Assembly: GCA_902591645.1 (NCBI GenBank)
Contig: CACJBM010000003.1
Span: 1-64,000, forward strand
Length of the DNA stretch: 64,000 bases
Direction of reading: 5' to 3'
From: an uncultured Verrucomicrobiota bacterium
GTDB taxonomy: Bacteria > Verrucomicrobiota > Verrucomicrobiae > Verrucomicrobiales > DEV007
In this document: piece by piece, positions 17,716 through 25,600 of the stretch
How positions within the stretch are numbered: the stretch's first letter is position 1
How the letters are laid out: every line of letters begins with the position of its first letter
Notes under the pieces: model-generated
Database searches by the model: none
Told to the model about the DNA's origin: nothing
The model's input: the letters and a program-made list of their open reading frames with translations, nothing else
Made by a program: the position numbers and the translations under genes

Positions 17716-18303
17716 CTAGGTGGTTTGAGAAAGGTGCGGCGCTTTCATTAATGTGTCAGATTTGGGGCTTAAGGCAAAGTAAAAGACGAATGCAAATATT
17801 GAATTGCTAACCAATGTCCGGATGCCAAATAGCCAAGCGGGGGGATATCCTGGGACGCCCGTTGTGTTTGCTTGAAACCACCCTGCTATATTTTTGGTAT
17901 AGTGTGGATCCATGAAAAAGGATACTGAATTCAAAAGAAGATAAAACAGTAAGCTCGATGCGATGGTGCAGCCTAACAGAACATTAATTCTTCTATGTTT
18001 TCTTAGTAGATATCCACAAGTGAAAATGACAGCAAATAAAACTAAAAGAAAAAGTGAATAGTAATTTATGATTGGCTGCTCATATTTAAGATTGAGTATT
18101 ATGTCACTTGTGATGAAGGTTCCAAAGGTGAGCATAAAGGCGATCCTCGTTGGGAACATCATTCCTCCACAGAGAGCCAGTGCTGCTAGTGGTGAAATGT
18201 TAGCAAATGCTTCTGCTGTTGGTTGGCCGAGATAGGCGGGCACTACTCGAACCACAACAAACATGACTAGAACCAAAAAGATTAATGAAATGCGCTTGAA
18301 CAT
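17716..18303 (-). CDS. Multi-pass membrane protein, DUF6580-like
   Basis: 195 residues with about five hydrophobic helices. ISPLAALALCGGMMFP near residue 36 and the C-terminal PGYPPAWLFGIRTLVSNSIF match the pattern of the DUF6580 putative transporter family (membrane proteins of unknown substrate, sometimes compared with ECF-transporter S components). It is the first gene of the leftward run ending in pdhC, only about 15 bp ahead of pdhA. Co-transcription with pyruvate dehydrogenase would fit uptake of a cofactor or precursor such as thiamine, but this is guesswork. Confidence 0.65.
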   Translation of the reverse strand: MFKRISLIFLVLVMFVVVRVVPAYLGQPTAEAFANISPLAALALCGGMMFPTRIAFMLTFGTFITSDIILNLKYEQPIINYYSLFLLVLFAVIFTCGYLLRKHRRINVLLGCTIASSLLFYLLLNSVSFFMDPHYTKNIAGWFQANTTGVPGYPPAWLFGIRTLVSNSIFAFVFYFALSPKSDTLMKAPHLSQTT

Positions 18304-18571
18304 TCTTTGATAGAAAAGTATCTCATTTTTTGCTCCCCGCTAGAGCGGGTTGTAAAAATTGTAACCCTAAAATCTATTGTGGTGTTTCATTAATAAAATT
18401 GGTTGGTAATTATCATGTTGATACCTTTACAGTTTATGGTTCTTCCATTGTAAATCCCTAATAACCAATTACATACAACAAAATAAATATTTATTTCCCT
18501 TGTTTTTCATGCTAAAAAATCAATGCAGCTCTTTTTGTGTTCCACGTGGAACATTCTGTTTTAGGTGAATA
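18304..18571. other. AT-rich intergenic region upstream of mnmG
   Basis: Divergent promoter region between the pdh operon and mnmG. It holds a short GC hairpin (CCCGC-TAGA-GCGGG, 18336-18349) without a following U-tract, a perfect 16-bp AT palindrome AAATAAATATTTATTT at 18481-18496, and a parS site at 18538-18553. Promoters for both directions must lie here; none is obvious by eye. Confidence 0.6.
18538..18553. other. parS centromere site 1
   Basis: TGTTCCACGTGGAACA, a perfect 16-bp palindrome, is one of the standard chromosomal parS forms bound by ParB (the well-known form TGTTTCACGTGAAACA differs only at symmetrical positions). parS sites cluster near chromosome origins. It is 873 bp from an identical copy inside mnmG. 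parA and parB are not in this window. Confidence 0.9.
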
Positions 18572-18646
18572 ATGGCTGAAAAGGCGTTGCTTTCGAACAT
18601 CTTCGAATCAAAATTTAAACCATTCACTAATATTGATTTTGAGTAA
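18572..18646 (+). CDS. Possible 24-residue leader ORF overlapping the mnmG start
   Basis: ATG at 18572 is preceded by AGGTG at 18563-18567 (4-nt spacing), one of the better ribosome-binding sites in the window. It encodes MAEKALLSNIFESKFKPFTN plus four residues (IDFE) and stops at 18644-18646, overlapping the mnmG start in another frame. mnmG itself starts with TTG and has no ribosome-binding site of its own, so translational coupling from this leader is a reasonable idea. No homology is claimed. Confidence 0.35.
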   Translation: MAEKALLSNIFESKFKPFTNIDFE

Positions 18647-20528
18647 TTACATCCATCCCAAAAAATATCACGTTCTTGTTATTGGAGCAGGTCACGCTGG
18701 AGTCGAAGCAGCAATGGCCGCAGCTCGGATGGGTTGCCAGGTTGCAGTCATTACTCAGAATCTCGATACCATTGGGCAGATGTCATGTAACCCTGCTATT
18801 GGAGGATTGGGTAAGGGGCATATAGTTAGAGAAATTGATGCGCTTGGTGGATTAATGGGGCTGAACACTGATGCGACCGGTATTCAATTTAGAATGTTAA
18901 ATGCATCTAAGGGGCCAAGTGTACGAGCCCCGAGAGCTCAATGTGATAAGAAAGCTTACCAGTTTAGAATAAAGTTTGAATTGGAGTGTCAAAATGGTTT
19001 GGATTTGCACCAGGGTAATGTAGCAAACCTCTTGATTAAAAATGATGAGGTTTACGGAATCCGTACTAATCTGGGCGTCGAATATCATACCGAATCGATT
19101 ATCATTAGCTCTGGAACCTTTATGCGGGGTTTGATGCATGTTGGTAAAGAAAATCAAGCTGGTGGTAGGATGGGTGATGGTATTTCGACGATTTCAGATT
19201 CTTTGAAGGATTTGGGTATCGAAATCGAACGGTTCAAAACGGGGACCCCTTGCCGTTTAAATGGTAGATCTATTAATACTAATCTTTGTGAGAGGCAAGA
19301 TGGCGATGAGCCCCCACCCAAATTTAGTTTCCTTGCGGACACAATTGTTAAAAATAACAAACCTTCATCAGGTTTAGATACTTTTACCCTAAATAATTGG
19401 TCTGATCCAATGTTCCACGTGGAACAACTGCCTTGTTGGATAACATATACAAATGGATCCACACATGATGTAATTCGATCCAATTTGGATCAATCTCCGA
19501 TGCATAGTGGTGTTATTGAGGGAGTTGGTCCAAGATATTGTCCATCGATAGAAGATAAGGTAGTAAGATTTGCAGACCGCGAGCGCCATCAGGTCTTTTT
19601 GGAGCCAGAGGGGCGCCAAACAAATGAATATTACGTCAATGGTGTATCCACGTCTTTGCCTTATTCAATACAATATGAATTTATACGATCCATTAAAGGA
19701 TTAGAGAATGCAGAAATTATACGTCCTGGGTATGCTGTAGAGTATGATTTCTGTCCACCGACACAACTTCAGCCAACACTAGAAACAAAGATTATCGGAG
19801 GCCTTTATTTTGCGGGTCAAATTAATGGAACCTCTGGTTATGAAGAAGCAGCAGCACAAGGTCTGGTTGCTGGTGCTAACGCGGCTCTTAAAAGCCAGAG
19901 CAAAGAGCCTCTAATATTACCAAGGTCAAAATCATATATTGGTGTAATGATTGATGATTTGGTAACCCGTGGTGTAACTGAGCCTTATAGAATGTTCACT
20001 AGCCGGGCAGAGTATAGACTTTTATTAAGACAGGATAATGCCGACCTTAGATTAACTGAGTGGTCCTCGGACTTTGGTTTGGTGGGGGGAGAAAGGCTAA
20101 AAAGAATAAAGAAGAAAAAAGAAGATTATACCGTTGCTTTGGATTTAGCTCATAAGAAGAACCTTGAAGGTTTAAGGATCAATGAGTGGTTTCGCAAGCC
20201 AGGGAATGGGTTAAGTAAATTGCCTGAAGATATACAATCATTGTTTAGTGAAGAAATTTGGCGATTGGTTGAGATAGAGTGCAAAAATGCTGGGTACATT
20301 GCACGACAAGAACAAATGATCGCTAGAACAGAAAACATGGAGAGTGTCTCTATACCTGATGAGCTCGATTATAATTTGATTAGTGGTTTGAAAAAAGAAG
20401 CTTCTGTTCGTCTCAATAAAATTAAACCTAAAACGTTAGGACAGGCCTCTCGTGTTAGTGGAATAACTCCGGCTGATATAGCGGTGTTGACTATTTGGAT
20501 AAGCAAAAACAGAAGTGTAACTCGTTGA
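18633..20528 (+). CDS. mnmG: tRNA uridine-5-carboxymethylaminomethyl modification enzyme MnmG (GidA)
   Basis: 631 residues. N-terminal FAD-binding Rossmann motif VIGAGHAGVEAAMAAARMG, then CNPAIGGLGKGHIVREIDALGG, LPCWITYTNGSTHDVIRSNL, GPRYCPSIEDKVVRFADR and GYEEAAAQGLVAGANAAL, all standard MnmG blocks, with the C-terminal helical MnmE/tRNA-binding domain. With MnmE it modifies the wobble uridine of several tRNAs, using FAD and methylene-THF. No ATG precedes the Rossmann motif; start is TTG at 18633 or TTG at 18639 (the latter gives MSNYIHPKKYHV). Residues 260-265 (MFHVEQ) are encoded by a parS site. It is convergent with the selenoprotein candidate, 7 bp between stops. Confidence 0.97.
   Translation: MILSNYIHPKKYHVLVIGAGHAGVEAAMAAARMGCQVAVITQNLDTIGQMSCNPAIGGLGKGHIVREIDALGGLMGLNTDATGIQFRMLNASKGPSVRAPRAQCDKKAYQFRIKFELECQNGLDLHQGNVANLLIKNDEVYGIRTNLGVEYHTESIIISSGTFMRGLMHVGKENQAGGRMGDGISTISDSLKDLGIEIERFKTGTPCRLNGRSINTNLCERQDGDEPPPKFSFLADTIVKNNKPSSGLDTFTLNNWSDPMFHVEQLPCWITYTNGSTHDVIRSNLDQSPMHSGVIEGVGPRYCPSIEDKVVRFADRERHQVFLEPEGRQTNEYYVNGVSTSLPYSIQYEFIRSIKGLENAEIIRPGYAVEYDFCPPTQLQPTLETKIIGGLYFAGQINGTSGYEEAAAQGLVAGANAALKSQSKEPLILPRSKSYIGVMIDDLVTRGVTEPYRMFTSRAEYRLLLRQDNADLRLTEWSSDFGLVGGERLKRIKKKKEDYTVALDLAHKKNLEGLRINEWFRKPGNGLSKLPEDIQSLFSEEIWRLVEIECKNAGYIARQEQMIARTENMESVSIPDELDYNLISGLKKEASVRLNKIKPKTLGQASRVSGITPADIAVLTIWISKNRSVTR
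19411..19426. other. parS centromere site 2, inside mnmG
   Basis: A second exact TGTTCCACGTGGAACA, lying within mnmG codons 260-265 (MFHVEQ) just before the conserved LPCWITYTN block. A perfect 16-bp match twice within 900 bp is not expected by chance, so this is read as a genuine ParB site embedded in coding sequence, as known for parS in other bacteria. Confidence 0.9.
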
Positions 20529-20535
20529 TATTAAG

Positions 20536-21306
20536 TCATTTACGGTTTTTTATAACTTGGTTTATTTGCGAAATTAGCTCCGTTGAGGCTATTCTAACTC
20601 TATTATTTTCTGTGAATCTAAACCAGAATATCTCCGCTTTTTTATCGACTAACATTTTACCAATTCGTGCAGTGTCTTCACCCGTAAGCGGGTTTCCTCC
20701 CTCATCTAATAATCCAAGACTATCAATGAATAATCCGCTAGGATCTGAAACAAAAGAAAAGAATCCTTTGGTTTTATTTTTTGTTCTTTGAGAATCTTGA
20801 GCAGTCCCTTTGCAGATTGCTATGACCTTTATTCCCATTAGGTTAAGTTCTTCTATTTTGTTTTCTAGCTTCACGAGCTCAGCAACACAGTATGGTCACC
20901 AGTGACCCCTGTAAAAAATAAGTAGTGTTTGATCTGCTTGATTAAGTTGAGACCCTATATCAAATGGACGCCCCTGATTGTCCTGCAGTTGTTCTTTGTC
21001 AGACCAATTAATTTTCTGACCCAATTTGTAGCTTTTATCTAAAGCGGGATAATGAGTGAAATCTTCAACCCACCAAACAAGTAAAAGAGCCATGCACCAA
21101 GCTATCAGATTTAGCAAAAAGAGAGTTTTTCTATTTTTGCTAGCTTTGATTAATAGCCTGGCAAGAACAATCAATGAAGCAAGAATAACAACAGCTGCCC
21201 ACACGGGTCGCTGCTCATAAATTTCAAACTGAGTAGCAAAAAGAAAATGGAGCAACCCAACTAATGGAATGAGAAATAAAGCAACGAGTCCTCTAGCTAT
21301 TATCAT
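20536..21306 (-). CDS. Probable selenoprotein: membrane-anchored peroxiredoxin-like protein with in-frame UGA (Sec137)
   Basis: Read through a TGA codon at 20896-20898, the frame gives 256 residues. Residues 1-80 contain three hydrophobic helices (about 1-23, 33-53, 61-80). A redoxin domain follows (about 105-256), with beta strand QTLLIFYRGHW, then U137-P138-Y139-C140 and VAELVKLENKIEEL, and later GIKVIAICKG and FVSDPSGLFIDSLGL. AhpC/TSA-type redoxins normally read FYRGxWCPYC here, so the UGA replaces exactly the catalytic cysteine. Reading frame, fold and conservation continue uninterrupted after the UGA. Other genes in the window end in TGA (mnmG, the M20 peptidase, the DUF3500 gene), so the code is standard and recoding would be local. 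A hairpin at 20867-20879 fits a bacterial SECIS. Likely a periplasm-facing thiol or peroxide reductase. Alternatives are a sequencing error (Cys TGC/TGT to TGA) or a recent nonsense mutation. Confidence 0.75.
20867..20879 (-). promoter_or_regulatory. SECIS-like hairpin downstream of the UGA
   Basis: In the mRNA, AGCU-CGUGA-AGCU forms a 4-bp stem with a 5-nt apical loop whose second base is G. The loop starts 21 nt after the UGA. Outer bases UGUU and AACA can add a lower stem across an internal loop. Published criteria for bacterial SECIS elements (short upper stem, G in the first two loop bases, loop about 16-37 nt after UGA) are met. The element is weak, so this is supportive rather than decisive. 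Confidence 0.5.
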
Positions 21307-21610
21307 AAGATGATATCAATATAGTGGAAAGAGGGGACCTTTTTAAATAGTTTTCACAACACTCTAAGATAAATAATTTAAAGGAATATAATTTCTTCTT
21401 CTTCTTCTAAGTGTTAATAACCTGTGAAAAATCTATTCCACATGTAAAAATAGGGTGTTCCACAGTACCGGATGACTATTCAAAAACAGTGAATAAGATA
21501 CCAATAAGCGAGCTAAGCCTGTGAGCATTTTTCCATAACTAAATTTACAGACACAAGTTCCGGCTTATTAACAAAACCAATAATTTATTTTGGGAACACA
21601 TATTAACAAG
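21307..21610. other. AT-rich intergenic region, candidate replication origin
   Basis: 304 bp without a gene between the selenoprotein candidate and rnc. Contains DnaA-box-like 9-mers: TGTGAAAAA (21423-21431, reverse of TTTTTCACA, which fits TTWTNCACA), TATTCCACA (21434-21442), TGTTCCACA (21456-21464) and TTTTCCATA (21529-21537). Each is one mismatch from TTTTCCACA. There are also three TTATTAACA-like 9-mers (21412-21420 reverse, 21565-21573, 21600-21608) and an AT-rich stretch. No exact TTATCCACA is present. Proximity to two parS sites and mnmG makes an origin role plausible but unproven. Confidence 0.3.
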
Positions 21611-22309
21611 TTATTGAGAACTGTTTGTATCTATCCATAGAGATTTTACGAGTGCGTTTTGAGCAGCAGATCGTTCTGACTCTTTTTTGTTTTTTCCCTG
21701 ACCAACACCAAGGACTCGACCATCCCACAAGACTTCAGTCTCGAATGAACAGTCGTGGTCGGGACCTTCCTGATTTAGAACTCGATAAGTGGGGGCAAAT
21801 TGAGATATTTTTTGGAGGACCTCCTGTAATTCACCCTTTGGGTTTTTTTCAATAGGTTCGGCAACAATTTGAGCGAATTTTATCTTACAAGAATTCAATA
21901 TAAACACCTTCACTGATTCAAAACCACTGTCTAAGTAGACCGCACCAGTTAGTGCCTCAAAAGCATCAGCTAAGACGCCCTGACGACTTCTACCTCCCGT
22001 TCGCTCTTCTCCCTTACCAAGCAAAACAAAAGTACCAAGATCAATCCCCAATGCATACTCCTCAAGTGCTTCGGTTGAAACCAAGCGGGACCTTAATTTG
22101 GTCAAATGACCCTCTGAAAAATCAGGAAACATAGTAAACAATTCATAGGTCAACACTAGTTGCAAAACAGCGTCACCAAGAAATTCTAAGCGTTGATTAT
22201 CAGAACCACTATCCTGGTTTTCATACGCGAGGCTTGGGTGCGTTAAAGCTTCAGAGAGAAGTCTAGGGTTTTCAAAACTGTAACCGATTTGTTTCTCTAT
22301 AGAGTCCAT
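21611..22309 (-). CDS. rnc: Ribonuclease III
   Basis: 232 residues. RNase III domain (about 1-150) with the signature RLEFLGDAVLQLVLTYELF and the second acidic cluster around LADAFEALTGAVYLDSGF. C-terminal double-stranded-RNA-binding domain (about 155-228; NPKGELQEVLQK, GQGKNKKESERSAAQNAL). Cleaves double-stranded RNA during rRNA processing and mRNA turnover. Full length, with an ATG start. The tRNA-His gene lies 55 bp upstream on the same strand. Confidence 0.96.
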   Translation of the reverse strand: MDSIEKQIGYSFENPRLLSEALTHPSLAYENQDSGSDNQRLEFLGDAVLQLVLTYELFTMFPDFSEGHLTKLRSRLVSTEALEEYALGIDLGTFVLLGKGEERTGGRSRQGVLADAFEALTGAVYLDSGFESVKVFILNSCKIKFAQIVAEPIEKNPKGELQEVLQKISQFAPTYRVLNQEGPDHDCSFETEVLWDGRVLGVGQGKNKKESERSAAQNALVKSLWIDTNSSQ

Positions 22310-22363
22310 TTGCGCGAAAAAACATACTTTTGAAAACTAAAAACAACAGATTTAGAAATCAAA

Positions 22364-22440
22364 TGGGGTGACCGACGGGACTTGAACCCGCGACAACCGG
22401 AACCACAAACCGGGGCTCTACCAACTGAGCTACGGCCACC
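22364..22440 (-). tRNA. tRNA-His (GTG anticodon)
   Basis: 77 nt including G-1 and an encoded 3' CCA. Acceptor stem GTGGCCG pairs with CGGTCAC with one G-U, and the extra G-1 opposite C73 is diagnostic of tRNA-His. Anticodon GTG occupies 22404-22406 on the minus strand; the T loop GGGTTCAAGTCCC and D-loop AGCTCAGTTGGTAGAGC are standard. The T31-T39 pair closing the anticodon stem is a mismatch, a minor oddity that does not suggest a pseudogene. Confidence 0.97.
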
Positions 22441-22604
22441 ATTTCAAATGATTTCTATAATTTCCGCGCAGTTGAGACGAAAAACACAAAAAGCGCAAAC
22501 AGCTCACCAGCGCGAAAGGCTTTATGATACTACCAAAACATTCCACCTAGTCAATGAGATGCATTTAAAATCCCCAAATGAACCAATTTAATAATTCCAC
22601 AACA

Positions 22605-25600
22605 TCAGGGCGAAAGAACACGCACACGCAAAAACCCTAAATCCTTATCATTTATAGCATCCCTAGAGCGCAAAAGGATTCGTTCAGCACCAGCACCATC
22701 CGCCACTCTAGAAATTTCAATTGTGTTGTTTTTGTCCTGTGACCACGCGATTAAATCATTACTCATTTCAATGATAAACTCGATACCTGGCGCATCTTTT
22801 CTTTCCCGATATTCAAGGGCAAAGTACTGTCTTCCTTCTAGTTCGACTATATCCAATGAAGGAATTCCGCTTTGAGGGTTTTCACCAATAAGATCCATTC
22901 CAAAAGCATACGTAAGAAGATTATTGAGTAAATCGCCTCCCTTAACGTCTAATGGATTGGTTTCTCCCCTGGCTTCCATCCAAGATGCAAACGCTTCGTT
23001 GATTGTTTCAGCCTTTCCGGGTGATCCTCCAATTGCAGAACTTGATGTCCACAAAGAGCCATCACTTGTATTTCCCAGCAATGGATTGGATAATACAAGA
23101 GAATAACCATCTTCGTCAGGCTGAGTTGGCCAGGGGCCGTTGTTGTCATAGATAAAGCTCGTGACAAGATTTCCATCCCTATCCAAAAGTACAATTTCCT
23201 CGCCATTATTATTTAACTTACCACCAGACCAACTGCCTACTATTTGGGCATTAATCTGCTGACCATATTTACTTAAAAAAGATTCACGATCAGCCACAAT
23301 TAGAAGATATTCACCAGCACCTATCGATCTTTCAGGAAAGATAAATTCATTCACGGGTTGACCTTGGGGGAGTGAAAAACCAGTCAGATCGACAGAATTT
23401 CCTCCCGCATTATAAAGTTCAATAAATTCATAATCAGAACCCTCTAATGGATTATACATTACTTCTGAAACAACTATGTCTCCACTAGAAGGTGAAGATT
23501 CATCAGGAGAAATGAGCATCATATAGTCAAAACTCACCTTCAATCCACGGGCGGCTTCTGAGCTTGTAAATATTCCACCATGCACTGATTCCCAATTCGT
23601 CTGAAGGTCGAGGCGATGAATAATTTCCCAAACTCCAGATTCGGGAGATCTTTCGAAAAAGAGACGATCCTCTTCGCGGCGTATTCTTATAACAACATCA
23701 TCAGATGAAGAAAATGGAACGCTATGTACTGTTCCAGCGCTCCCAGAAGAGGTAATTTTGGTGACGGCTAAATGCCTTCCGTCTTTATAACCGAAAGCAT
23801 AACGAGATCGCTTGGCAGATTCATCAACTTCGATTATTAAGCCCGCCATAAATTCATCAAATTGGAGATTCCATAGTTCAAGATCAGTTTGTAATACCCA
23901 ATTGGAATGAGTGGGTAGATCACGTTTAAGCCAGGGGTGCGTGGTTCCATCGAGATTACCACCTTCCGTGACCGGTTGAGCTGTGATATCAAGCTCGGCA
24001 GCAAAGAGATAGTCAGAGCTTCTAGAATTACGGTTATGAAGATCCACGGCGAGTACATTTGTCCCATTTACTAATGATCCGGTACCATCGTAAATACCCA
24101 CTTGCCGTGATTGTTTTTCATCTCTAGAAGCAGTATTACTGCTTGCTCCGGTTCCATGCTCGATCTGACCATTAGGCAACCGGACACGATCAATTTCAAT
24201 GCCGTTGAGCCAAAATCTAGCTCCATCATCTATGACAGCGCGGAGATCAATTTCTGAACCGACCGGATCATCAGAGAATTCAAATTCTGTTCTAAAGTAA
24301 TAACTTACTAGGTTCTCTGCCGAATTGTTTTGCAGTGGAGTATTGATCCCTGGCTCTGGTATCGTGCCGGAATCTTTACCAAACATACCCTTTCCTGTTT
24401 TCCAAGAGGAATCATCAAAGCCTACTTTAGCAAATTCGGACATATAATCGATGTTTTCATCACTATATTGCCAGGCATGATCTAACTGGATATAACTTTT
24501 TGAATCAGCAATGCCCGGAGGCAGCCCTAACGGATAGGACTTATCATCCGGCAATTGAATAACTAATTTCCCTAGTGCTTCACTGAGGGACCACCAGGCC
24601 CCGGGAGAGTAATTGTCTTTTTGTTCTATGTCATGTTCTTGGATCCATGGGGCAATCCAAACATCATTAAATGCTGAAAACCCCTTAGGCCCAAATACAG
24701 ATATTTGCCTTGAGATTGTGGATTTTTTATCTTTCTGATCTGTTACGTCTAAAGATATTTCATATAGTCCAGGAGTCGCAAAACTGACAACGGCAGTCGG
24801 GCCATCTGATGTTAAAACGACATTCTCTGACGAAGCGCTCCATACAAATGAAAGGGCATCACCTTCTGGGTCGTAACTTTCACTGGCATCAAGGACCAAC
24901 GTGCTGGCCAGCTCGACGTTTGCAGAACCAGGATTCAAATCAAGGACTATGTGCGGAGCTGCATTATTTGTTTTGTTTACCGTGACAGTATCTGTTTCTT
25001 CTCCAAACGCAGCCTTACCATCATCATCCAATGCGATGACACGGAAAGAGTTTGATCCGCTTCTTAAGGAAATTCCTTCAATTTTCCATGTTGTTTCATC
25101 GATCCAGCTGAATTGACCCTCGGGGTGGTTTTCTACGGCAACTTCCCAGACCCGATATCCAGCTTCTCCGGTAATTGTGATATTATCATTAGATGTATTG
25201 GCAATTGGGTCGACATCAAGTTTTCTGGTATGACCATTTGAAAGTTCACTCAAAATACGATTGCGCCTGCCGCTGTCCCAACCCGTATATTTATTCTGGT
25301 TTGGATTGTAGGTGGTGGAAACTGCCTGTTCACAGTCGAACCAGGCATCCACACGTGGTCCTTTGGCCTGAAATTTATCCAATATTTCTGTTAAATAGTA
25401 TCGAAAAATACGCCTGTTATAAGGCTTACGAAGCCAAGCTGAGAATTCATTTCCTCCACTAAAGATCATTTCTCCAGTGTTTTGAAAAGCCAAGTCAGAG
25501 TCATGGAAGAAGAAATGAAATTTTCCATCTCCTGGGCCCCTGTAAAAGAAACTGTTCTTGGGGCGTCTTAATGTGAAAGAATCCCAGTCCCCGATGTAAC

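Noticed and set aside
18336..18349. GC hairpin upstream of mnmG as a terminator
   Set aside because: The stem is only 5 bp and no U-tract follows on either strand; it is also upstream of both flanking genes.
20536..20874. Separate 112-residue gene with a GTG start
   Set aside because: It is the second half of the redoxin domain in the same frame as 20896..21306, and the 7 codons between the TGA and this GTG encode the conserved PYCVAEL.
22364..22440. tRNA-His as a pseudogene because of the T31-T39 mismatch
   Set aside because: All other stems, G-1, anticodon and encoded CCA are intact.
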